A stretch of 64,000 nt of DNA from Phymorhynchus buccinoides. Taxonomy: Eukaryota > Mollusca > Gastropoda > Neogastropoda > Raphitomidae. The notes under the pieces are model-generated. The model ran no database searches, was not told the DNA's origin, and saw only the letters and a program-made list of their open reading frames with translations. Below are positions 35,630 through 46,640 of this stretch, in pieces. Both the position numbers and the translations under genes were made by a program. Location: the NCBI GenBank assembly GCA_017654935.2, contig CM065680.1, forward strand, positions 39,154,777-39,218,776, read 5' to 3'. The stretch's first letter is position 1, and each line of letters starts with the position of its first letter.

Positions 35630-35776
35630 AAACTTTGGAAGAATGTTAAATTAGAGATAGGTCCAGTTTACTGGGGGTTGAAATCTTTAGTGGAATTTAA
35701 ATGTATTACAAGCTGTGCCTTTTTTTCTGTTGTCTTGTTTGTTTTATTTTGTTTACATTGTTGTTTCTTTCTTTAG

Positions 35777-36044
35777 GTTTGAGATTGACCCCCAAACTGG
35801 CGCTGTGACAGTGAAGAGCTGCCCCACCCCTGGAGTGGCCACGTGCTTGGACTACGAGGACAAGCGGGACCACAGCTTGACCGTGAGGGTGCAAGACAAC
35901 TTGGGGAATCCACCATCGCAGAGAAGCGACATCGTTTTGACCATCAGTGTCCTGGACAGAAACGACAACCCACCATTGTGGGATATTCCAGACTATATCG
36001 GCTACATTCAGGAGGGAACCAGAGACCCCAATTTGACTGTCAGG
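35777..36044 (+). CDS. Cadherin exon 15: EC5 body and EC5-EC6 linker
   Basis: The longest exon, 268 bases, phase 2 to phase 0. It encodes FEIDPQTGAVTV, LDYEDKRDHSLTVRVQDNLG and VLDRNDNPPLWDIPDY, so the strand, L-D-Y-E, V-x-D and linker motifs are all present. An extra cysteine pair (SCPTPGVATC) sits in the loop before L-D-Y-E. The donor is GTAGGT, followed by a GT-rich tract. The intron to 36726 has nothing else recognisable. Confidence 0.95.
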
Positions 36045-36726
36045 GTAGGTGTGTGGGTGTGTAGGTAATTGGGTGGGTGGGTGCGTCGTGTGTGCTCTGT
36101 GTGTGTGTGTGTGCGCTTGCATGTGTGTGTGCTTGCGTGTGCGTGTGCGTGCATGCATGCATGCTTTTATTTGTGTTTGTGTGTGTGATTGCATCTTCAA
36201 CCGGTACAGTAGTACCTACCAATTGTGGCATCATTCGCCTATGGAAAAGCTTGTGGAGAGCACTTTATAGAAAAAAAGTGTGTATGTGTGTCCATTCATT
36301 TTACGCATTTTCTTTAAATCAGTGGCTGAACTTGGAGAGTTGATGATTATTTTGAACTGGGACTTTGAGAATATATACTGCCCCACCCCACCCCCTACCC
36401 CCCCCCAAAAAAACAAAAAAATAAATACACTTTTTTTTTAATCATATTTTTAAAATTTCATTTATTAAAAACAATTTGATTTGAAATATTTTAAGTAACA
36501 ATTTCTTTTGTTTCAATTATCATCAATCACATTTGAGCGAGGAGGCATTTTCCATAGTTTGGTCACATCCTTCCAAGCACTTTGACATCCAAAGTGAAGA
36601 ATTTAAAAGTATGCGTTTATTTTTATTTTTTTTAAATTTCTTATTTTGGACAGTGTATGATAGTAAAGTATTCCATCATTTTTGTTTGCATTTTCCTTCG
36701 TTATTTTTTTGTTTGTTTGCTTCCAG

Positions 36727-36872
36727 GCCACGGACAGAGACACAGTCGGTCAAATTACATACTCCCTGCTGCCCAGTGTGGACGCTAACCTTTGGTTCAT
36801 CGACCCAGTCTCTGGAGTTCTCCGGGCCATCAACAACATTTTCGTTAACAACACCAGAGGGGGCCTGGGAGA
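36727..36872 (+). CDS. Cadherin exon 16: EC6 first half
   Basis: 146 bases, phase 0 to phase 2, acceptor CTTCCAG. It begins ATDRDTVGQITYSLL, a canonical A-T-D-x-D and I-x-Y-S-L pair, then WFIDPVSGVLRAI. I chose the GTATGT donor at 36873 because it joins exon 17 in frame (GGLGE-FVFTAQ); reading through gives no cadherin-like sequence. The intron to 38533 carries a pogo-like MITE (37080-37643) and an unassigned fragment around 37769-37900. Confidence 0.9.
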
Positions 36873-37079
36873 GTATGTATATTTCAATGGGACAGAGCGA
36901 GTGAGAGCCTACCAGATTTGATAAAGGCAGAAGTAATAGGCAAACTATCTTTTATATGAATATAGTGGTCATGTTTTTTTTTGTTGTTGTTTGTTTACTT
37001 GACATTTTCTTCCTTTTTTCCTTTTTTTTTTTTTTTTACTAGGGGAGATAATTCTGATTTTACTGTAACATTTCTGTTA

Positions 37080-37643
37080 CAGACAAACCCCTATTTTACG
37101 ACCCTCTGTTAAGCGACCACCTCTCATTTGAGACCGGATTTGTTGGCACGGATGCATTTTACTATGTAAACGACCTCTCTTAAACGACTTCCTCTAAAAC
37201 GTGACTTACGACCGCCATTTTGTTGGTTTTTACGACCGTTGTTGTCGTCTGCATAGACTTCGAGCAAAGGGAAACAACCATGGTCAAGGGGCTGAAAGCG
37301 GAGTCGCTTCCCTTGTTGTAGAAAAGATGGCGGAAAGCGTAGGAAAAGCACGAAAACCACTGACTTTGAAAAAGAAAACCACTGACTTTGGACGAGAGTG
37401 GAGGTGATTAACAGAAGTCGGCGAGGTGAAACTGTAATACATCGATTGCACAATCCTATGGAGTTGGAAAGACCCAAATCCAGTTTTAATATGTCATTGT
37501 ATGTGTGCATGAAGAAGAGAGTATGAACTGTGCTGAACTTTTTCTTTCTACCGCTGCCAGTGAAAACCTCCGTCATACGACCCCTCCAATTTACGACCGA
37601 TTTTTCCGGACATTTTGGAAGTCTTAAAATAGAGGTTTGTCTG
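37080..37643 (+). mobile_element. pogo/Tigger-like MITE, copy 1
   Basis: Ends CAGACAAACCCCTATTTTAC and, inverted, CAGACAAACCTCTATTTTA, flanked by TA on both sides (37078-37079, 37644-37645). CAG-initial ends with A-C-C-T-C and a TA target are typical of pogo/Tigger elements. The 564-bp interior is non-coding. A reversed copy is nested at 47308-47839. Confidence 0.85.
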
Positions 37644-38533
37644 TATAGGATGTTTATATTGAAAAGGTTTGTTTAAAAAAAGTTGACTTTTATCTGTTTT
37701 TTCCCCAGCCAAATGCTTGAAGTGATTTTTTGTTATCAGGTTTCTCTAGATAATTGATGAAAAGAAAAGGTGTTAATACCTTGACTGCCATTATAACGTA
37801 TCACGTACAAGCTTGATGATGCACTGATATCATCAAGTGTAGCTTTGAAGTTTTCTTCAGAGTTGAAGAAAAAAGTAGTGGTTTATAGCCCGGAAAATAT
37901 GGTAAATATAAAAAAATAACTTTTATTCCTTTGTGTATAAACCTTCAGACCATATTTATTCCTTTCGGAAAATGGAGTAATGGGGCCTGGTTCAGTGGTT
38001 GGCCCTAGTGGTTTAGACATGAATGTTGTATTTATTGAACACCTATGGTTTGCGGAAATTTATGACAGGAATGAAGACTGATGGGGTTAAGGGTTTGTAC
38101 AAATCTGAAAGCAAGTGAACAGAATGTGCATATAATTTGAAATTCTTCTGTTGTTGTTGCTGGCTTACCCTGGCTAAAACACTCCAGGGATCATCCCAAC
38201 GGCAGAAGCACTTATGGTACAAGTGCATCAGATGCGAATGAGAACATTACGTGTGTGACCATTTTTGATTACCCCACCACATGGGCAGCCACACTCCGTC
38301 TTCTGATTTTTTATTTTATCGTATGAAACTATGACTCAATTAACAGGCTGTAATCATGAATTAAATGCTGTCACAAGCACTGGAATAGTTTTGATTAATT
38401 AGAACTTCGTGCATAATTATACTGCCTGTTATATATAGAGAGAGTGATAATACTTTGGAACTACTCATGCTTTCAAGTTTGTGCCCTATTACCAATTTTA
38501 TTATAATTTTCTGATGTTTTTAAATGTTAACAG

Positions 38534-38606
38534 GTTCGTGTTTACTGCTCAAGCTTCAGATGGCGTCAACATTGAAGCTACTTCAACTATAACAATTTAT
38601 GTTATC
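38534..38606 (+). CDS. Cadherin exon 17: EC6 strands F-G
   Basis: A small 73-base exon, phase 2 to phase 0, acceptor TTAACAG and donor GTAAGT. It encodes FVFTAQASDGVNIEATSTIT and then IYVI, matching the F-x-A-x-D-G and T-x-T-I-x-V strands. The next intron (38607-39412) is AT-rich and shows nothing recognisable. Confidence 0.88.
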
Positions 38607-39412
38607 GTAAGTACTAAAGTAGTATTAAAGAAGAAGCTTAAACATAAAGATTAGTGAAAACAATCATTGACAGGCATTTCTACAAAGGACAGAACAACCA
38701 ACTCTTGTTCTTAGGCTCAGAGAATGTTGTGAAAATGTATTCTATATCATGAGTCTGCTGGGCTAATCTTTCCTTTGTAACAGATTGATTTTATATGTCA
38801 AAATCTTGGTGATCCATCAAGTTAGAACTTTGCTCTTGTGTCAGAACTTTGTTCTTGTGAATCGGCAAAACAACTGGAACCACATTGGCTATATGCAGTA
38901 CAGCTACTTGGTGTTTTTTTTGCCTTGTTCCGGAAAATCATGGTTAACGTAATCCTAGGATTTTAATGATTTTGCTCCAGAAAATACAGATTTAGGGTAG
39001 TCATCTCTGTGAAAGTACCTTTTCTTTGCCCACAATGCAAAACAAATACATTGTGGCAAACGTCTGAAATGAATTGTTTGCTCAAATTATGGCAAAGGTG
39101 ACATTTTGGGGGATTCTGATTGCCCAGAAGGTTCAAATAAGTGTTTAGTAAGTTGCACCAGTTGCTATCGAAAAAGAACATTCACCATTGGTAACCTTTC
39201 TTTCAATTTGCTTTGTTATTTTAAAGGACTTTTTTTTATCATCATTATGGAGCTAGTCATAAACCATTACAAAGCAAATGTGGCAATCAAAATGTTTCTG
39301 TTTCTAAAGAATGCTCTCTGAATATGAGTTTTCCACAAATTGGAAAAGAAATGTGTGATCTTGTATTATTTTGTTAAATCTCAGTTGTTTTTTTGCTTTC
39401 TTTTGTGGGTAG

Positions 39413-39485
39413 GATACTATCAACGAGCCACCACAGTTCACTGACCTCAGGAGAACAGTTTCCATCAGCGAAAATACCACAGGAG
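39413..39485 (+). CDS. Cadherin exon 18: EC6-EC7 linker
   Basis: 73 bases, phase 0 to phase 1, donor GTAAGA. It encodes DTINEPPQFTDLRRTVSISE and then NTTG. The linker D-T-I-N-E-P-P-Q-F lacks the usual N-D-N core, so calcium binding at this junction may be reduced (inference). The intron 39486-41987 contains a 215-bp repeat with a target-site duplication, poly-C tracts, a tandemly duplicated exon-like segment and an (AC)n array. Confidence 0.88.
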
Positions 39486-40129
39486 GTAAGATCCTTGTCG
39501 TCCATGTTCTTAAAAACACTTGGAATATGGTAATATTCAGTAGTTTTTTTGGTTTGCTTTTTTAAACAATGAGGCGTTATACTACTTGCCGACACGAAAG
39601 GGCAATAATTTTAGGTCCGAACTGCCAATGCCCCCTGGTGATGAGTCAGGAGCAGATCATTTTCTGTGGCTATATACCACTAGTTCCTGACAGGCAAGGG
39701 CGATAATCTTAAGTAGGTGGCGTTCGCATCTCAGGTCACGAGACAGGGGCAGAGAATTTTCGGTATAAAGCCTCATTAACTTTGTTTACCGTCGGGTCAA
39801 GCGTGTGTGCGGTGATGCAATGGTAAGAAGTGTTTTAGTTTTGGTTTTGTAATTCAAAGCAGTTTTTGAAAATTATGTAATATTGAGACAGAGGGAAAGA
39901 GAAAGATGGTTTGATTCACAAGGACCATAGTGCTTTACGAATACGGCTGATAACATCCATAGAAAAATAACCAAAATAAGAGGAAACAAGAGGCAAAGCC
40001 TTCAAGGCTCACGTCTGATTTGTATTACTATAATACTGTTATGTAGACACTTGTGCATCTGAGAACAGAATGAATTTTTATTTTACTGTGTAAATTAAAT
40101 TATTTCTGTGCATTAAATTACCCCTACCC

Positions 40130-40344
40130 TCAGTGTCTCAATGTAAGTGGCGGTACCATAGCCGATGAGGTTTAACCGAGGCGTGGTTACCGCTACACCT
40201 ATCTATATTGTTAAAAACTCGGGACTTTACTGGTGTTGCACTGCCTCCGGGCATTGTAGCCAGTATTATTCCCACCATCTTTGCATTTACAAATGTCCCA
40301 TATGTGTCTATGACCGAGAGGACGTAAAACACCATTTTTCATTC
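40130..40344. mobile_element. Short retroelement-like repeat S2, copy 1, with 14-bp TSD
   Basis: The repeat is flanked by AATTACCCCTACCC at 40116-40129 and 40345-40358, a clear target-site duplication. It shares GTGGCGGTACCATAGCCGAT and GGGACTTTACTGGTGTTGCA with 46641-46862. No ORF. The long TSD points to LINE-type integration, so it is likely a SINE; pol III boxes are not convincing. Confidence 0.8.
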
Positions 40345-40500
40345 AATTACCCCTACCCCTTTCCCTCTTTCTTTAAAATTTAATTATATGTATGTTTATA
40401 TATGCGCATGTAACATAGTGGAGCCCTATTTTTATTTTTGGCAAACAAGTAAAATTGAAAAGCATATTGACAAAGCTTTCAGAAAAACATAGTGACCAAT

Positions 40501-40743
40501 CCCCCCCCCCCCCTCCCCCGCCGGGGTAAGGGGGGTCTACGGACACCTGTAGGTCTAAGCCTCTTAGAAAATTAATAATTGAAGTTGCGGAATTCGTAAG
40601 GCCATACTCCTGATCTGATACTGTTTTAAACTGATTGTTCATGCGATAGAAACTTGTTCCACATCATCAACATTTCTGTAAGATACTTTAGTCCTAATAT
40701 TTTATTTTCGCTTCGTTAATCCCCCCCCCCCCCCCCCCCCCCC
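40501..40743. repeat. Poly-C tracts
   Basis: Homopolymer C runs at 40501-40513 and 40722-40743 with ordinary sequence between. Such runs are prone to length errors. Confidence 0.9.
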
Positions 40744-41280
40744 TGTTGCCACAAAGAAAAGGTGAAGGTCGCAGCCTGCACACTCATCCATCCGGGTCAC
40801 ATGGCATGATACGGTGACATGGTGATCAATCGTCTAGGCCTAACTTGATCTGGATTCGTACGTCGAAGGCAGTGAAATCGACGAACACTGGATTTTCCGT
40901 ATATTTTTTTTCAAGACTGAAATGATTGTGGGCTAAATGTTAGGTACGTCGTCTTGATTATGAGGTAAGGCTTGATCTGTAGGCCTAGGCCTTGTTGTGT
41001 GTGCTATCGCCGGAAGTGCGATAATAAGTATTGCATGGGCAGAGATGATGCGCGAATGAACACGAACAACAGTTGTCAAACTAGGCGCAAATAAAACGAA
41101 ACAACCGGGCCGTCAACGCCCCACACTCGGTACATCCCTTTTGTTACAGAAAATATAAGTTAACGACGTTAAAATGTACCTATTTGTACACACCTGAAGT
41201 CTTGTGTTTCTTTTTAAACAGCGTTTTTGTATATCTAATGGAGAGTCTTCTTTCCAGTATGAGTATCTGATCTGTACAGC

Positions 41281-41670
41281 ACAACAGTAATCTCTGCAAC
41301 AAATGATTGTATTTCTTATGCTCTTTGTAGATGCATCTGACTGCTTTGATCGTTGTGAGTTGAAGGCTCATATCAAAATCAAGTATCCTGCTAACTTTAA
41401 CCCTCCAACGCCTTGTATTTTTAGAGAAAATTAGAGAAAACGACCATGTTAAAGTTTGGAGATTGCAAGGTTAAAGGTTGCACAACAGTAATCTCTGCAA
41501 CAAATTATAGTCTTTCTTGTGTCCTTTATTGATGCATCTGACTACTTTGATCATCGTGACTTGAAGGCTCACGTCAAAATCAAATATCCTGCTAACTTTA
41601 ACCCTCCAACACCTTATATTTTTAGAGAAAACGACAACGTTAAAGTTTGCAGTGCAAGGTTAAAGGTCGG
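41281..41670 (+). repeat. Tandem duplication of an exon-like segment in intron 18
   Basis: Two imperfect units (41281-41475 and 41483-41670) share ACAACAGTAATCTCTGCAAC and GCTAACTTTAACCCTCCAAC. The second reads DASDYFDHRDLKAHVKIKYP and then ANFNPPTPYIFRENDNV, faintly like a cadherin linker. Unit 1 has a TTTGTAG acceptor in a compatible phase but then a stop; unit 2 lacks the acceptor AG. Neither is usable as an exon as it stands. Confidence 0.6.
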
Positions 41671-41681
41671 GCCACGGACGC

Positions 41682-41682
<1 letters not shown>

Positions 41683-41752
<70 letters not shown>
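41683..41752. repeat. (AC)n microsatellite
   Basis: About 34 CA units. The corresponding array in the 61005-64000 copy is short and disordered. Confidence 0.95.
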
Positions 41753-41754
<2 letters not shown>

Positions 41755-41987
41755 TACTACCGACTCACTTTGTTTAAAAAACCCGATGTGAGCCAAAAAG
41801 AAAAGAATAATGGAGAGAGACACAGGTTCTCTTAATGCATTCCGTAGTCAGTAATAATCTGGAAATTGTCCTTTTGAGAGACGTGTGGATAGTGGTACAT
41901 TTGACACCAAAGCTTTTAACTTTGAGCAGAAAAGCAATGGCTGTCTTCTTTTCTAATTTTTGATTCAACACATGGTTCTGTTTTTAG

Positions 41988-42193
41988 GTACCTGTTTCAC
42001 AGAAATGACAGTGACGGATGCTGATTCACCCACCTCAGCTAATGGCCAAGTTGGGATCTCTATCGCGTCTGGGACGTTCGGGAACTTTGTGCCTGGTCCG
42101 ACTACCAGAGTTGGTGTGGGTTGGGTGGCACCCATTTGCACCTTCAGCGAGGCTGTTCTGGACTATGATCAGAGGAGTCAGTATGTTCTCATT
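41988..42193 (+). CDS. Cadherin exon 19: EC7 first half
   Basis: 206 bases, phase 1 to phase 0, acceptor TTTTTAG and donor GTAAGT. It encodes GTCFTEMTVTDADSPTSANG, with V-T-D-A-D-S as calcium motif, continues through a Gly/Val-rich loop that is atypical for an EC repeat, and ends AVLDYDQRSQYVLI, the L-D-Y-D and Y-x-L strand. A degraded copy lies at 62126-62332. The next intron (42194-43771) holds a LINE tail fragment, an 855-bp MITE and a TTAA MITE. Confidence 0.9.
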
Positions 42194-42206
42194 GTAAGTA
42201 TGCTTG

Positions 42207-42290
42207 AAAGTCAAGTCAAGTCAAGTCCACATGATGTTCATTGAGCATAAACAAATAAGCTTTTACACCTTTTTTTTTGTATTCTGTGTT
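42207..42290 (-). mobile_element. LINE 3' tail with (TTGAC)n
   Basis: Begins AAGTCAAGTCAAGTCAAGTC only 14 bases after cadherin exon 19 and continues TGATGTTCATTGAGCATAAA, like the tail of the intact LINE. Confidence 0.65.
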
Positions 42291-42341
42291 TATGAAATAA
42301 AACTGAAACTAGAACCAAGACATAAGATGCTTGTCAGACTA

Positions 42342-43196
42342 CCGTAATTCACAGACTATTAGCCGCAACAGATCTAATGCTGGGGCCTTAACGTTACCAA
42401 AACTGAAATCAACTCAGAACACGGCCTCGATCTTGATGAGAAAGAAGACAATAACACCGAAAGTCATTCAAACAATCAAAGTTTGGTCGTTCAGAAATGT
42501 GTTTGTTAGACTAACGGTAGCCAGTGACAGGAAGTGCTCTTGCTTACAGACGACACAAGTTCCAGGAAGAAAACCGTTGCCAGTTAATCCGTCCTTTTTC
42601 CAACTCGTCCCGTTCTTTTTCGTCGTTTCGTCCTCGCTCTATGAGTTGAATCGTCCTTGTTTGGGGCCAACTCGTCCATGTGCATGCTTTTACTAATGAA
42701 CGAATGAACCAATGGACGGAATGACAGGGATAGAGGACGATTGACTTGCACAGGGGGACGAGTTGGTAAAAATTATGAATTGACCGGTAACTGTGAGTTT
42801 TTGGAGTCGGCCATGTTGGACAAAACTGTCCTGTCTGTTTTCATTTTAGCAACTGTGATGGCGATTTTTCTTAATACATGGCACATTTGTTGTTTTTCTT
42901 CTTCTTTTGAAGCAATAACCTACGGGCTGTATGTGTGTGGATAAAGGGCTTGATGCTTTTCTGTGGCTGGATCTACCCACGAACCTGAGTGTGCCTAAGA
43001 TTGTGTCCGTGACTGTGACTGTCCGTTTCACGGCTTTGCTTTCGCTTTTGTTACGCTTTCACGATGTTTGTTGATTGTTTGTTTTGACTCGGCTTATACA
43101 ATGATGCGGCTTTAACATTGCCTTTTTCAACTTTGTAAAAAAAAATCATAGGGTGCGGCTTAAATAACGAAACAGCTTGTAGTCCGTAAATTATGG
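42342..43196 (+). mobile_element. 855-bp MITE with CCGTAATTYACRGACT ends
   Basis: The left end CCGTAATTCACAGACTATTA and inverted right end CCATAATTTACGGACTACAA are flanked by TA (42340-42341, 43197-43198). Both subterminal parts carry the GCGGCTT/AGCCGCA motif. No transposase was recognised inside. A diverged relative forms the outer element at 47291-48010. TA target and end sequence suggest the Tc1/mariner-pogo group. Confidence 0.75.
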
Positions 43197-43443
43197 TAAT
43201 TTCTTTCTTGACAAGCTTGGGGGAAAAAAGAAGTCATTTTTGCTTGTGTGAAACTTTACAATGCAGACACAGAAACTGTGAGGCTTGGGAGAGGATAAGA
43301 CAAATCAATACAGATAGAGATCAAGATAGAGAACTCTCCATCCCTAGAAGAGGCACAGCTACTGTCAAGGTGCTTACAGTACCTATTCACCTCGCTAAGT
43401 GAAAGAAAGAGGTACGGAGGAGCAGACCTGGGAATTTACTTAG

Positions 43444-43677
43444 CCCTTCCGCCGCCAATGTCGCATTTTTGCACCACAATGATTTAACGCATTTTTGCAC
43501 CACAATGATTTAAACACCATGTCATTAAAAACCTTGAATTCAGGGTCTGTTATCCAATGATTTTTGTGTTCTTGATTTTTGGAGTTAAAGATAGGCCTTT
43601 CTTTTAAACATGTAGGAAAGGAATCCCCAATAATTCAGACAAAATGTTGGCTAAAAAAATGGCTGGCAGCGAAAGGG
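43444..43677 (+). mobile_element. piggyBac-like MITE, family T1, copy 3
   Basis: Left end CCCTTCCGCCGCCA, right end TGGCAGCGAAAGGG followed by TTAA (43678-43681); the left target reads TTAG, one base changed. GCATTTTTGCACCACAATGA is tandemly repeated inside this copy. Confidence 0.8.
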
Positions 43678-43771
43678 TTAAGTTTTGATAGTAGTTGTGT
43701 GTCTTTTAGGGATTGGAACGTCTTCTATATGGGTCTTTGTTTGCTTATACTTTTTTCAATGGTTTCACCAG

Positions 43772-43898
43772 TTGCATGCGCGCGATCAAGGTTCTGATAC
43801 CAAGACAGGGACGAGCACGTTGACCGTGAACATTTTGGACATCAACAACAAGGATCCCTACTTCGATCCTCCCACACAGTCTGCTGAGGTGTTGGAAA
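43772..43898 (+). CDS. Cadherin exon 20: EC7-EC8 linker
   Basis: 127 bases, phase 0 to phase 1, acceptor TTTCACCAG and donor GTGAGT. It encodes LHARDQGSDTKTGTSTLTVN and then ILDINNKDPYFDPPTQSAEV-LE. The A-R-D-Q-G segment is canonical; the linker D-I-N-N-K-D-P-Y-F is divergent. A degraded partial copy lies at 63899-64000. The intron 43899-46222 contains a short tandem duplication (44096-44335), a reversed tRNA SINE, a long (CT)n tract and a 55-bp minisatellite. Confidence 0.9.
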
Positions 43899-44095
43899 GT
43901 GAGTACAATGCGATATTCCATCTCCATGCTTCTAGTGCATAAAAGTATATAAAGTGTAAAGTATGTAAGTATGTGAAAATGAGACATACATACAGTGTTA
44001 AGATCTAATAAAACATGTACAGGGCCGGATCAGTTAGTCCAAATGGGGGTGGGGGGAGGGGGGGTTTGTTCGAATGGTTGGAGGGGGGTGGGGGG

Positions 44096-44335
44096 GAAAT
44101 CCCCCCAGAAGCTGACGATAAGTTGACTGTAAAAGATGCAAAAAAGGCCTTGGTCAAACTCTGAAATTACTGTCCAGGCTCCACTAATGGGGGGAAATCC
44201 CCCCAGAAGCTGACGATTAAGTTGACTGGCTGAAAAGATGCAAAAAGAGGTCGTGATCCTGGAAAAAAATAAATAGAAAAGGTTATGGTCAAACTCTGGC
44301 TTAAAATTACTGTCCAGCAGCTCCACTAATGCTGG
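44096..44335. repeat. Imperfect tandem duplication
   Basis: AAATCCCCCCAGAAGCTGAC, AAGTTGACTG and AAATTACTGTCCAGNNGCTCC recur in the same order in two adjacent units of about 95 and 145 bases. No function recognised. Confidence 0.75.
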
Positions 44336-44504
44336 GCATATCAGACTAGGAACACTGACACTCCCCCCCCTTCCCCCTAAAAGGCAGGGTTGAGGGTGTG
44401 AAGTTGCAATTTGTAAAATCATAGAAAACCCCAACCTTTGATGGGAATGAGCCCAGCGAATTACCATGCTACCACAGTACCAGGTGGAAGCTAATTACCG
44501 TTCC

Positions 44505-44855
44505 TGCTTCTTGTTTTTGGTATTTGGCACTTTATAGTCACAGAGTCGTCTCTGTGAAATTCGGGTTGCTCCAACCTGCGTTGCAGCCAGAGGCGCGGCA
44601 CCCCTTTTTTTTCTTTTTATTTGCATGCGATTTTTGTGACTGATGAGGAAGGAAAAGGGTGTGTGTGTGTGTAAATTTGGACCTAATGATAACTTTTTTG
44701 TTGTCACTGGGTTTAATGTGTGCTAAGTGCATGGGCACATGGGACCTCGGTTTATCGTCTCATCTAAAAGACTCCACGTTCAGGCCGTAAGGCCTAGTGC
44801 AGAGTGAGAGGCAAAATCCCCTGCAGGTACCCATGTTCGAACTTGGGTTTATTGT
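44505..44855 (-). mobile_element. tRNA-derived SINE, type B, copy 2 (reversed)
   Basis: On the minus strand it has the B box AAGTTCGAACATGGG, the body GAGACGATAAACCGAGG, TTCCTCATCAGTCACAAAAA and a 3' end TGACTATAAAGTGCC, matching 27100-27490. The A box half is eroded. Confidence 0.78.
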
Positions 44856-44971
44856 ATAGTTGTATATTCAAGCCTGCGCTTTAGTGTGCATATTTTATGT
44901 GTATTTGTTGTATTTTATCATTGCTCGAAATATCGCTTCAAGCTTCATGACTGAACTTTTTTTGCAGTTTT

Positions 44972-45163
<192 letters not shown>

Positions 45164-45404
45164 GTCTCAGAGTCAAACTGAATATCTCCATCACTGTCTC
45201 TCTTTCTCCCTTTCCTTCCCCCTCTCTCTCTCTTTTTAGATGGATGTGTCAGGAAAGTCAAACTGAATATCTCCATCACTGGGTGAAGTCTCTCTTTCTC
45301 CCTTTCCTTCCCCCTCTCTCTCTCTTTTTAGATGGATGTGTCAGGAAAGTGAACACTTGTGCAGATAGAGAATAGTAGTGAGAGAAAGGGGAAAGGGTGA
45401 AGTA

Positions 45405-46190
45405 AATATTGACATAGCATGTTTGTTCTGTTGTATTTGGTTTGATGCCTTCCAAACTCAATGGGATGGCATGTTTGTTTAGTTGTGTTTGTTTGGATGC
45501 CTTGTGAACTCAATGAGATGGCATGTTTGTGCTGTTGCATTTGTTTGGATGTCTTGTGAACACAGAGACGACATGTTTGTGCTGTTGCATTTGTTTGGAT
45601 GTCTTGTGAACACAGAGACGACATGTTTGTGCTGTTGCATTTGTTTGGATGCCTTGCGAACACAATGAGACGACTGCATGTTTGTGCTGTTGCATTTGTT
45701 TGGATGCCTTGCGAACACAATGAGACGACTGCATGTTTGTGCTGTTGTGTTTGTTTGGATGCCTTGCGAACACAATGAGACGACTGCATGTTTGTGCTGT
45801 TGCATTTGTTTGGATGCCTTGCGAACACAATGAGACGACTGCATGTTTGTGCTGTTGCATTTGTTTGGATGCCTTGCGAACACAGAGACACCATGTTTGT
45901 GCTGTTGCATTTGTTTGGATGCCTTGCGAACACAATGAGACGACTGCATGTTTGTGCTGTTGCATTTGTTTGGATGCCTTGCGAACACAATGAGACGACT
46001 GCATGTTTGTGCAGTTGCATTGCTTGAACACAATGAGACGACTGCATGTTTGTGCTGTTGCATTTGTTTGGATGTCTTGTGAACACAATGAGACGACTGC
46101 ATGTTTGTGCAGTTGCATTTGTTTGGATGCCTTGCGAACACAATGAGACGACAGCATGCTTGTGCTGTTTTGTTTGTTTCAATGCTTTGT
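45405..46190. repeat. 55-bp minisatellite, about 14 copies
   Basis: The unit starts GCATGTTTGTGCTGTTGCAT and ends ACACAATGAGACGACT. Starts at 45676, 45731, 45786 and 45841 give exactly 55 bases, and shorter 51-base variants occur. The reverse strand is open in all three frames because the unit lacks stops, giving 215-284-codon pseudo-ORFs. It ends about 30 bases before exon 21. Confidence 0.93.
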
Positions 46191-46222
46191 CAATGATTTT
46201 GTTTGCATGTCTATGCTTTCAG

Positions 46223-46362
46223 ATGTGGCCATCGGTTCGTTTGTGACTGAGGTGATTGCAGTGGACAGGGATCGCGACAAACAGCTGGTCATCACCTTCA
46301 ACCAACCTATCAAAGCTCGAAATGCAGCCGGCGTGCTAATCACAAACTCTAACTTGTATGAA
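46223..46362 (+). CDS. Cadherin exon 21: EC8 first half
   Basis: 140 bases, phase 1 to phase 0, acceptor CTTTCAG and donor GTAAGT. It encodes NVAIGSFVTEVIAVDRDRDK, with A-V-D-R-D-R as calcium motif, then QLVITFNQPIKARNAAGVLI. It follows directly after the 55-bp minisatellite. The intron 46363-47049 carries a repeat copy with a 15-bp target-site duplication at 46641-46862 and nothing else recognisable. Confidence 0.9.
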
Positions 46363-46640
46363 GTAAGTGGAAAAAAAATACCTGTCCTTGAGAGAGGAGG
46401 AAAAGTTTAGAAATACACAACTGTACCAAAGGGTGTGATAAACAGTACAAAAGTGTGTGATAAACAGCTGGTTATCTCCTTTGATTCACCTATTAACTCC
46501 TTCACTGGGAAATTTGTTTCTGTTTTTTGTTTGTTGTTCTAGACATAACTTGTGGATTGTCTGCTTTGAACCTACTAATATTTCAAATAAATGTTATACA
46601 TTTTTCTTCAAATAAAACTTCAGTCCATTCTATTCCGTCT

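Noticed and set aside
37124..37576. 150-codon minus-strand ORF, also present in related form at 47283-47795
   Set aside because: It lies inside the non-coding pogo-like MITE; the two copies differ by frame-disrupting indels and no transposase motif is present.
45328..46182. Reverse-strand ORFs of 215-284 codons with repeated Q-G-I-Q-T-N-A-T-A-Q-T-C units
   Set aside because: They are frame readings of the 55-bp minisatellite; all three frames are open and no domain or start context supports a protein.
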